From assembly GCA_046703545.1 (NCBI GenBank), contig JBJKSX010000037.1, positions 1-21,627 of the forward strand: a DNA stretch of 21,627 nucleotides. Reading direction: 5' to 3'. Source of the DNA: JAJZOM01 sp046703545. GTDB lineage: Archaea > Thermoplasmatota > Thermoplasmata > Thermoplasmatales > Thermoplasmataceae. This document shows positions 14,730-21,171 of the stretch, in pieces (within the stretch, counting starts at the first letter, position 1; each line of letters begins with the position of its first letter). The translations under genes were made by a program, and so were the position numbers. The notes beneath the pieces are model-generated. The model did not search any database and was not told where the DNA came from. It saw only the letters and a program-made list of their open reading frames with translations.

Positions 14730-15620
14730 ATGACAGACGAAGAAAGCAAATTATTTGACAAGAGTGAACTGAGAAAAAACAGCCCTATGCGTGAAACCCT
14801 TAGGCTATTTCTCAGGAATCCAACGGGCATGATTGCGGTCGCCATAATTGGGGCTTTCATATTCCTCTCCATTTTTGGGCCCAACCTTGCCCCGTATCCG
14901 CCTGATAAGCTATATCCCAACAGCATACTCCTGCCGCCCTCCTCCGCGCACCTGTTCGGAACGGATCTGAATGGCAGGGATGTTTTCTCCAGGGTCATGT
15001 ATGCAATCAGGCTTGACATGAACATAGCGTTCCTGTCCACCACGGTGAGCTACATAATAGGAGTCGCACTTGGCATAGTGGCAGGGTACTTTGGCAAGAT
15101 AACAGACAACGCAATAATGAGGGTCATGGACATAATGTTCGCATTCCCATACCTTCTGTTCGCCATTGCAATAGCTGTTGTGCTGGGACAGAGCTTCCTG
15201 ACAATATTCATTGCAATCACAGTGATTTCCATCCCAACTTTCGCCAGGGTTGGAAGAAGCGCGGTCCTTTCAACCAAGAACGATCTGTATGTCACTGCAG
15301 CCATAGCACTGGGAGCAAAGAAACTGCACATAATGGTGAAGCACATCCTCCCATCTGCAATAACGCCGACGATTGTCCTGTACGCACTCAACCTTGGCAC
15401 TGCAGTTATTGTAACCTCATCGTTGAGTTTCCTTGGGCTTGGAATCAGGCCGCCAACACCTGAACTTGGGGCCATCATAACGACCGGCTTCTACTATATA
15501 GTGTCAGGCCAGTGGTGGGTTTCAGTGCTTCCGGGTCTATTTATAGTTGCAATAGTTGTAGGATTCAACATGATGGGAGACGCCGTAAGGGAAGTAACAG
15601 ATGTTACCTTGAGGAGATAA
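14730..15620 (+). CDS. dppC: peptide ABC transporter permease (DppC/OppC type)
   Basis: A 296-residue second permease subunit. It starts with a charged cytoplasmic N-tail, helix GMIAVAIIGAFIFLSIFGP (about 33-51), and the OppC_N motif LAPYPP..., HLFGTDLNGRDVFSRVMYA (about 75-93), conserved throughout DppC proteins. Five helices follow; the coupling loop is LYVTAAIALGAKKLHIMVKHILPSA near 188-212. SLSFLGLGIRPPTPELGAII and the ending VGFNMMGDAVREVTDVTLRR are also family hallmarks. SD AGGTGA overlaps the dppB stop, seven bases from ATG. It forms the membrane channel with DppB. Confidence 0.95.
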   Translation: MTDEESKLFDKSELRKNSPMRETLRLFLRNPTGMIAVAIIGAFIFLSIFGPNLAPYPPDKLYPNSILLPPSSAHLFGTDLNGRDVFSRVMYAIRLDMNIAFLSTTVSYIIGVALGIVAGYFGKITDNAIMRVMDIMFAFPYLLFAIAIAVVLGQSFLTIFIAITVISIPTFARVGRSAVLSTKNDLYVTAAIALGAKKLHIMVKHILPSAITPTIVLYALNLGTAVIVTSSLSFLGLGIRPPTPELGAIITTGFYYIVSGQWWVSVLPGLFIVAIVVGFNMMGDAVREVTDVTLRR

Positions 15621-15625
15621 AATTC

Positions 15626-17776
15626 ATGGAACTTGAAACAACAGAATATAACGACTACGTGCTTTACGTTGACAACCTCTCTGTTGAGTATACCGTTTCT
15701 GGCAAGAGAGTTTACGCACTCTCCAACGTGAGTTTTGGAATAAAGGAGAACGAATCGATTGGAGTTGTCGGAGAGAGTGGATGCGGAAAATCGACCCTGG
15801 CTATGGCAGTCTCCCATATCCTGCCACAGAATAGTATTGTCACCTCCGGTAGAGTAATCTTCAAAGGGCAGACTATTGTGGACCTGGAAAGGGGTGCTAC
15901 ATACTCCCTGAGGAACAACAGAAAGGAAAGGAAGATCGAGAGCGAACTCAAGGTGGTAAGGTGGAAGGGAATTTCCATCGTTTTCCAGGGTGCGCTTGAT
16001 TCATTGAATCCTCTCTTCACTGTCGGCCAGCAGCTCGCAGATATATTTATCCACAAGGAGAAGAACACCAAGGAAGAAGCCAAGGCAAGGTCAGAGGAGC
16101 TGCTTTCAGCGGTTGCCCTGGACAAATGGGTGCTTGATGCTTTCCCCCATCAGCTCAGCGGGGGAATGAAGCAGAGGGTCATAATTGCAATGGCAATCGC
16201 ACTGAAGCCTTCCCTTGTGATTGCGGATGAGCCAACAACATCACTGGACGTTATCACCCAATACAGGATCATTGAAGAACTCAAGAAATTGAAGGAGACC
16301 TACAATCTCGCAATCCTGAGCATATCGCATGATGTGTCCATGGTATCCCACCTTTCGGACAAGCTTATGGTCATGTATGCCGGCAGAGTGATTGAAAAGC
16401 TTCCCGAGAGCACATTTGCAAATGCGCAGCATCCTTACACGTACATGCTCATTGAATCCATACCAAAGATACAGGAGGACGTTTCCGAGGTACTCCCAAT
16501 AAGGGGTGCACCACCTATTCTTTCAACAAAGATTCATGGGTGCCCGTTCTATGAACGCTGTGATTTCCATCAGGATATGTGCCTGGAGGATGAGGTAATT
16601 GAACTGAGGAAAGTGTCCGGTGAACATGAAGCTGCATGTGTTGTGCTTCCCCTCAGCGCCGGAAGGCCAGAAAAGAGGCAGACCGAAACAGTAGCCCAAG
16701 GAGAGGCCTTTGTCAGAAGCAATTCCATAGTTTCCACAAAAGAGATTTCCAAATATTTCCAGAAGAAGTCGGGAATCAGGGAACTCAGCAACAGGAAGGT
16801 GGAATATGTCAAGGCCGTGGACCATGTCAACATAGATGTCAAGGAAGGCGAATCCGTTGCACTGGTAGGTGAAACCGGCAGCGGAAAGACAACCCTGAGC
16901 AGAATGCTTGGCCTCCTTGAGACTCCCACTGATGGTGTCCTCGAGGTGCTAGGTGAGGAAGTGGACTTCAGCAACAAACGCCAGATAGCAGATCTGAGGA
17001 AGATCATACAGACAATTTTCCAGGATCCTTTCCAGAGCATCAACCCGAGATTCTCAGTTCAGAACGCACTTATGGAGCCACTGGTTGTAAACAAACTAGT
17101 GAACGAAGGTGCGCAGGAACGGGTAATCAAGGCAATGAAGGATACGGGGCTTGTGCCCATCGAGGATTACATCTATAAGTTCCCGCACCAGCTGAGTGGC
17201 GGCCAGAGACAGAGGGTATCAATCGCCAGGAGCCTGGTGCTAAATCCAAAGATTCTCGTTGCGGATGAACCCATCTCAATGCTTGATGTATCACTTCGTG
17301 CAGGTGTCCTGAACATATTCAAGAACCTGAGGAAGGAACTGGGTGTCACACTTTTCTACATCACCCACGATATTGCATCAGCCAAGTACATCAGCGACAA
17401 GATATATGTCCTGTACAAAGGCGAGATCGTAGAATCAGGGACCACGGATGAGATCATAAGGTATGGGGCTCACCCATACACCATCGCCCTTGTAATCTCC
17501 AGCATGGGGATTGAGGGGAAGATCTCTGACACACTTGGTGAAAAGATCTTTGAGCAGACTGAGGATGTTGACCTTCCAAAATGCAGGTTTGCACCCAGGT
17601 GCCCCTTTGCACAGCAGGTATGCTTCGACGAATCCCCAAAATACGTTGAGGTAAAGGGGGGCCATTCAGTGAAATGCCATTTTGGTTCACAGATCTATGA
17701 GAAGACCCGTGAGAGCACCATAGACAACTCGCTGAACCTTACCGGGCTCCAGTCCCAGATCTCCTCAAAAAACTAA
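15626..17776 (+). CDS. fused peptide ABC transporter ATPases (DppD-DppF in one chain)
   Basis: A 716-residue protein carrying both ATPase subunits of the importer. Half one: Walker A GESGCGKS (49-56), Q121, LSGGMKQR (177-184), LVIADEP (197-203), His235, and a 25-residue insertion rich in Arg/Lys at 89-113. Half two: Walker A GETGSGKT (415-422), Q466, LSGGQRQR (523-530), LVADEP (544-549), His581. Each half ends in an oligopeptide/dipeptide C-terminal domain with four cysteines in near-identical spacing: C306, C312, C319, C338 and C653, C659, C666, C684 (CX5CX6CX17-18C), which in related DppD proteins can bind an iron-sulfur cluster. ATG at 15626 follows SD GAGGAGA, which overlaps the dppC stop; the frame's upstream extension lies inside dppC and is not used. 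A linker at about 340-368 joins the halves. No separate ATPase genes follow. Confidence 0.95.
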   Translation: MELETTEYNDYVLYVDNLSVEYTVSGKRVYALSNVSFGIKENESIGVVGESGCGKSTLAMAVSHILPQNSIVTSGRVIFKGQTIVDLERGATYSLRNNRKERKIESELKVVRWKGISIVFQGALDSLNPLFTVGQQLADIFIHKEKNTKEEAKARSEELLSAVALDKWVLDAFPHQLSGGMKQRVIIAMAIALKPSLVIADEPTTSLDVITQYRIIEELKKLKETYNLAILSISHDVSMVSHLSDKLMVMYAGRVIEKLPESTFANAQHPYTYMLIESIPKIQEDVSEVLPIRGAPPILSTKIHGCPFYERCDFHQDMCLEDEVIELRKVSGEHEAACVVLPLSAGRPEKRQTETVAQGEAFVRSNSIVSTKEISKYFQKKSGIRELSNRKVEYVKAVDHVNIDVKEGESVALVGETGSGKTTLSRMLGLLETPTDGVLEVLGEEVDFSNKRQIADLRKIIQTIFQDPFQSINPRFSVQNALMEPLVVNKLVNEGAQERVIKAMKDTGLVPIEDYIYKFPHQLSGGQRQRVSIARSLVLNPKILVADEPISMLDVSLRAGVLNIFKNLRKELGVTLFYITHDIASAKYISDKIYVLYKGEIVESGTTDEIIRYGAHPYTIALVISSMGIEGKISDTLGEKIFEQTEDVDLPKCRFAPRCPFAQQVCFDESPKYVEVKGGHSVKCHFGSQIYEKTRESTIDNSLNLTGLQSQISSKN

Positions 17777-17777
17777 A

Positions 17778-17792
17778 TTTTCTTTTTATTCT
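17778..17792 (+). terminator. T-rich terminator of the peptide transporter operon
   Basis: TTTTCTTTTTATTCT follows the stop codon directly. It is the expected U-tract terminator at the end of the operon, before the convergent radical SAM gene. Confidence 0.5.
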
Positions 17793-17895
17793 ATAAAATA
17801 TGAGAGAAAACATCAGGGTGACTATTATCACGATGGTTTTCAAATTGTCATCATTTTCAGGGGCAGGTTGTATTGCACAGTCTATGGATGGCATT
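17793..17895. other. convergent intergenic region
   Basis: About 100 bases between the transporter operon and the radical SAM gene. Beyond the T-tract at its left end I see only weak symmetries (GTGA...TCAC at 17818-17831) and no gene or clear signal. Confidence 0.4.
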
Positions 17896-19053
17896 TCACG
17901 CTCCCTGTGAGGATGGCTGGGGCACCGCGGGCATGTAGACGCATCCCGGGTCCTCTGCAAAAGGATCCTTGTAGGTTGCATACGCCCTTGACCTTGAGCC
18001 TCCACAGATCTCCCTGAATTCGCATATTCCGCACTTGCCCTTGAGGTGTTCATTGGATCTCAATTTGGTGAAAATGTCGTTGCTCCTGTAAATGTCAGCA
18101 AGGCCCTCAGTCTTGACGTTTCCGCAGGAAAAGGGTAGAAAACCATCAGGGTACACATTGCCGTTCTGGGAGACGAAGATCATGCCGAATTTCCTGTTTC
18201 TCTGGCCCTTCTTGGCGGGTGTCTTCCTGGCCCTTGGCTCACCCATAAGCTGAAGTGTCTTGGAGGTCAGCCTCCTGTAGACTTCCCCGGTTTCAAGTTC
18301 TGCGTTCTCTTCCTTCTGCTTCTTTATTCTCCGTATCATTGGCGATTCTACGGTTCTGACCGTTATGCCATAATCATCAAGATCGCTCAGCCACACATTG
18401 ACATCTTCAATGGCCTGTGGGCTCAGGTCCCTTTCATAGACGCCCCTGCCGGTCTTGATCAGGAAGAACACCTCCCAGATATCGATCTGTAGGCCTTTCA
18501 TGAGCATTGCTATGTAGGGCAGTTCCTTCAGATTCTTTTTCATGACCGTGGTGTTGATCTGGACCTTGATGCCCATTTCCTTCATCTCTTTCAGCAGTGA
18601 AACAGTCAGTGCATAGGATCCTGGGTTCCTCCTGATCCAGTCGTGTGTCTTCGCTTCGCCTCCGTCGATGCTTATTGAATAGGAACTGACATTGTTCTCC
18701 ATTGAGAAATTGAGAAAATCAGGGGTGATGAGAGATGAGCCAGATGGGCTCAGAGAAAATGGTATGCCCAGTTTATGGGTGTAGGAAATGATCTCACGCA
18801 TATCCTGCCTGAGCAGGAAATTTCCCCCTGTGAATATTATCATGGGGTATGGTTTCCCAAACTGGAGAATGCCATCAATTGCTTTCTTAAGCTGCGCAGT
18901 TGTCAGCTCATCCGGTGAAGGGTCTGCCTGTGTGGCTGCCCTGCAGTGCCTGCATCTGTAATCACATGCGGTGGTGGTTTCAATAAAAATAAGTGTTGGC
19001 TTGGGAGAGTCGTCCATAACTTCCTGGTTTGTGTCCATTTTGCTCATGAACAT
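17896..19053 (-). CDS. radical SAM/SPASM domain protein (TIGR04053/AhbC-NirJ-like)
   Basis: A 385-residue iron-sulfur enzyme. The S-adenosylmethionine cluster motif is CDYRCRHC (Cys30, Cys34, Cys37) after the strand LIFIETTTA; the SAM-binding GGE/GGD position reads FTGGN (75-79). FSLSPSGSSLITPDFL and IWEVFFLIKTGRG match the branch of radical SAM/SPASM proteins related to heme-pathway enzymes AhbC/AhbD/NirJ and the TIGR04053 group. The C-terminal SPASM domain has Cys310, Cys341, Cys344, Cys350 (CX2CX5C) and Cys371, for at least one further 4Fe-4S cluster. A Lys/Arg-rich stretch lies at 275-290. ATG 19053 is 28 bases from a TATA-like CATATTAG, suggesting a leaderless start; TTG 19059, ATG 19047 and ATG 19038 are alternatives. 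No heme or peptide-substrate gene adjoins it, so the reaction is unknown. Confidence 0.88.
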   Translation of the reverse strand: MFMSKMDTNQEVMDDSPKPTLIFIETTTACDYRCRHCRAATQADPSPDELTTAQLKKAIDGILQFGKPYPMIIFTGGNFLLRQDMREIISYTHKLGIPFSLSPSGSSLITPDFLNFSMENNVSSYSISIDGGEAKTHDWIRRNPGSYALTVSLLKEMKEMGIKVQINTTVMKKNLKELPYIAMLMKGLQIDIWEVFFLIKTGRGVYERDLSPQAIEDVNVWLSDLDDYGITVRTVESPMIRRIKKQKEENAELETGEVYRRLTSKTLQLMGEPRARKTPAKKGQRNRKFGMIFVSQNGNVYPDGFLPFSCGNVKTEGLADIYRSNDIFTKLRSNEHLKGKCGICEFREICGGSRSRAYATYKDPFAEDPGCVYMPAVPQPSSQGA

Positions 19054-19154
19054 TAACAATTCACTTAAGACCCAGTACTAATATGTGAAGTGCGAGGCAT
19101 TTCTATTTTGGAAAAGGATCGCAACATTGAATTTGCAGAAGGCATACACAATGG

Positions 19155-19340
19155 ATGGGAATAGACTGCGAATCACTTGGGAGCCTGCTTGTGTACCTCA
19201 AGGATGGAAACAGGGAAGAGATTAACCACGATGATACGGTGAAGTATTGCCTGATGTCACAGGAAGAAGGAACAGGGATCGATGAAATCATCAAGAGAGA
19301 GGTTTATCCCCAGATGAAGCTCCTTCGACTTAAATTCTGA
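19155..19340 (+). CDS. small unknown protein (61 aa)
   Basis: An acidic 61-residue frame opened by ATG with an in-frame stop 24 bases upstream. It begins MGIDCESLGSLLVYLKDG, has a charged centre (REEINHDDTVKYC) and ends KREVYPQMKLLRLKF. Composition looks like a real soluble protein, and it ends ten bases before the ATG of the next gene in the same direction, so the two probably form an operon. The SD is weak (AAGG twelve bases upstream). A TATA-like TCTATTTTG lies near 19102-19110. No family recognised; two cysteines are far apart. Confidence 0.55.
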   Translation: MGIDCESLGSLLVYLKDGNREEINHDDTVKYCLMSQEEGTGIDEIIKREVYPQMKLLRLKF

Positions 19341-19350
19341 CAGTGGAAGA

Positions 19351-20016
19351 ATGAAGATACTGATTGCTTCGCCGGACAATGCAGTTTTCAGGGTGATATC
19401 TGAAAGAGCCTCCTCGAACGGACACCAGGTGGAGAGGGATGGGTCCACAGACCTGAAACACATATTATCACGATATGGGGATACAGATTATCTTCTGCTG
19501 AACCAGACCATATCATTCAACAGAAGGCTGATCCATTCCATTGAAAACAGGGAGAAGATCGTAGATCTGTCGCTTTCCAAGGCCCAGCTCAAGGGTTACA
19601 GGGGGCAGTTCATATCCATGGCAGTTCTGCTGACCCCTCCCGATGAGAACTCAGACTCGGAGTGCAGGATTTTGCTGGCTGAAGACATATCTCCGGAGAC
19701 CGCCTCTAAAACACTGAGTGAGATTCTTGGCAGTGACTCAATTGAGTCCAGCACATCAGACGAGATAGATTCCACTGTTTCCGAAGTGCTCGTCAAACCC
19801 TATATCATGGCATTGCTTTCCAGGAAGGTATCGGACCTTGATTATGAAAAGCCTTCCGGCGAATACAGAATGGTGCAGGACCTCGCGAAAATGATCACCA
19901 ATTACAATATTGACCAGATCAGGGATCTTCTCAGGAACAGCCCCGATACAGGAAAAACCATTGCCAGTTTCGAGGAAAACGTGAAGAGGGTCTGGAACGA
20001 GCTCTCCAATTACTGA
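19351..20016 (+). CDS. prephenate dehydrogenase (TyrA)-like protein, apparently degenerate
   Basis: A 221-residue protein whose layout follows TyrA. Strand-helix-strand MKILIASPDNAVFRVISERASSNGHQVERD (1-30) mimics the start of a Rossmann fold but lacks the GxGxxG; DTDYLLLNQTIS (44-55) corresponds to the strand before the S/T-rich loop, and EKIVDLSLSKAQL (68-80) to the IVDxxSxK block. TSDEIDSTVSEVLVKPYIMAL (135-155) resembles TPEEHDRxxAxVxxLPHFxAL, but the His is Ile. The all-helical end EYRMVQDLAKMITNYNIDQIRDLLRNSP (171-198) resembles the TyrA dimer domain. The catalytic HPMFGP is not found. So either a pseudoenzyme or a diverged relative; the assignment rests on pattern matching only. Probably co-transcribed with the 61-residue gene. 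Confidence 0.45.
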   Translation: MKILIASPDNAVFRVISERASSNGHQVERDGSTDLKHILSRYGDTDYLLLNQTISFNRRLIHSIENREKIVDLSLSKAQLKGYRGQFISMAVLLTPPDENSDSECRILLAEDISPETASKTLSEILGSDSIESSTSDEIDSTVSEVLVKPYIMALLSRKVSDLDYEKPSGEYRMVQDLAKMITNYNIDQIRDLLRNSPDTGKTIASFEENVKRVWNELSNY

Positions 20017-20056
20017 ATTTTCCGAAATACGCACTCTCAGTCTGGAAAAAACAACC

Positions 20057-20090
20057 AAGATTATATTTAAAAACGTCATAAGATTATATT
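20057..20090 (+). promoter_or_regulatory. perfect direct repeat AAGATTATATT x2 (TATA and start region)
   Basis: Copies at 20057-20067 and 20080-20090 are identical over 11 bases with a 23-base period. The first holds the TATA box of the glycosyltransferase-like gene (TTATATTTAAAA); the second abuts its TTG codon. Tandem promoters or a paired regulator site would both give this picture. Confidence 0.5.
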
Positions 20091-21075
20091 GGACGCTCTC
20101 GAGCCACTGCTGCAGAAAGATGTGGGAATTCTGAAACCCACGGACTACAACTATGTCATCAGTTTCATAGGCGCAGCCATTGAAGTTGGCCATGGATTTG
20201 TCCAGTCAATCAAGAGCATCTACCGAATAGGCGACGACCTGGGCAGGGATTTCGAGGTCATTGTGGCACACAACTCAATTCCAGAGGGCAGGCAGGAGGA
20301 AGTGCGCCAATTGCGCAAGAAATACCATAACCTGGTTCTGCTGGAAGACGAGATTGATACCCTGGGCCAGGGGAAGAAAACTGCATTCGAATACGGGACA
20401 GGCAAGTTCGTGGTGCCCTTCGATACCAGCATTTCATACCCAATACGGTACTCGGATGTGCTGCATGATTTCCTCAAATTCAAGCTTAAACGGCTGTATT
20501 ATTCTGAGCTGGCTCTTGTGAGCAGGGAGATTGTCGCAGAAGTTGGCGGTTGGAGAAACCTTGCATCAGGCGAGGACATCGACCTGTACTCACGGATCTC
20601 AATCAATTACGGAGTTTTTGCGTGCCCAACAAGCTTATTGCCTGGCGATGACAGGAAATTCAGGGAACTTCTTTCAATAAGGGCATTTCCCGAAAGCCAG
20701 GAGAATGACCCGGCCTCCTCACACCGTCTCCTCAAGGACCTCATCATCTCGTGCAACCATTCTTTCTCAGACATAAGGGAAATGGCGAGGATCCTTCAGG
20801 ACGTGGAAGGCAAGGCTAGCTTCAGGCAGTTGTTTTTTGCATATATCGGGTCTAGGATGTCGAAGATAAAACCTGTTTCCTACAACAGGAACAATTACGT
20901 AATATTCATGGAATCTGTACTGGAATCACTGGTACTTAGGGAATTCTTGAAGATGCCTGATGTGTCTGAAGAGGTAGCCTGGCACATTGACAGGACTCAT
21001 CTTCGCTTTCTGAAGATCAAGAGCAAACTGTTCCAGGAGATGGAGGATTCCACCATCACATTCATAAAAAATTGA
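20089..21075 (+). CDS. GT2-family-like glycosyltransferase, DxD motif not evident
   Basis: A 328-residue protein with the outline of a GT-A fold. YNYVISFIGA (21-30) is the first strand, SIKSIYRIGDDLGRDFEVIVAHNS (40-63) the second helix-strand, LLEDEIDTLGQGKKTAFEYGTGKFVVPFDTSISY (84-117) the nucleotide-sugar region, where GT2 enzymes have GxGxARNxGxxxAxGxYxxFLDxD, and GGWRNLASGEDIDLYSRIS (153-171) the acceptor-side block with the catalytic-type GED. The metal-binding DxD is FDTSI here, so donor binding may be altered. Residues 190-328 form a helical, charged domain with no known motif and no membrane segment. Start is uncertain: TTG 20089, 24 bases from the TATA centre, or GTG 20122. Stands alone before a secreted-protein gene, possibly acting on surface glycans. 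Confidence 0.6.
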   Translation: MDALEPLLQKDVGILKPTDYNYVISFIGAAIEVGHGFVQSIKSIYRIGDDLGRDFEVIVAHNSIPEGRQEEVRQLRKKYHNLVLLEDEIDTLGQGKKTAFEYGTGKFVVPFDTSISYPIRYSDVLHDFLKFKLKRLYYSELALVSREIVAEVGGWRNLASGEDIDLYSRISINYGVFACPTSLLPGDDRKFRELLSIRAFPESQENDPASSHRLLKDLIISCNHSFSDIREMARILQDVEGKASFRQLFFAYIGSRMSKIKPVSYNRNNYVIFMESVLESLVLREFLKMPDVSEEVAWHIDRTHLRFLKIKSKLFQEMEDSTITFIKN

Positions 21076-21080
21076 ATTTG

Positions 21081-21105
21081 CTGTTTAGGTTAACTGTTTA
21101 TTTTA
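21081..21105 (+). other. direct repeat CTGTTTA x2 followed by T-rich stretch
   Basis: CTGTTTA at 21081-21087 and 21094-21100, the second running into TTTTATC. Placed five bases after the stop of the glycosyltransferase-like gene, it most likely serves as a U-rich terminator; the repeat may be incidental. Confidence 0.3.
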
Positions 21106-21130
21106 TCGCTAATTCAGGGCATTTACAGTC

Positions 21131-21147
21131 AAAAATATCTTATAATT
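21131..21147 (+). promoter_or_regulatory. TATA-box promoter of the secreted protein gene
   Basis: CAAAAATATCTTATAATT holds the box CTTATAAT at 21139-21146, its centre 29 bases before the ATG at 21172, the same geometry as at the AGPS gene. The transcript should be leaderless or nearly so. Confidence 0.55.
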
Positions 21148-21171
21148 GACCAAAATTGGCTTAATCGCCCT

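Noticed and set aside
15050..15478. 142-residue minus-strand frame within dppC
   Set aside because: Antisense shadow of a well-defined permease gene without its own signals.
15512..15625. 38-residue extension of the fused ATPase into dppC
   Set aside because: The extension overlaps dppC in another frame with Cys/Arg-rich nonsense sequence, while ATG 15626 has a perfect SD GAGGAGA.
17739..18053. 104-residue minus-strand frame across the convergent gap
   Set aside because: It overlaps the radical SAM gene's C-terminus in another frame and the transporter terminator; Arg/Ser-rich and with no promoter.
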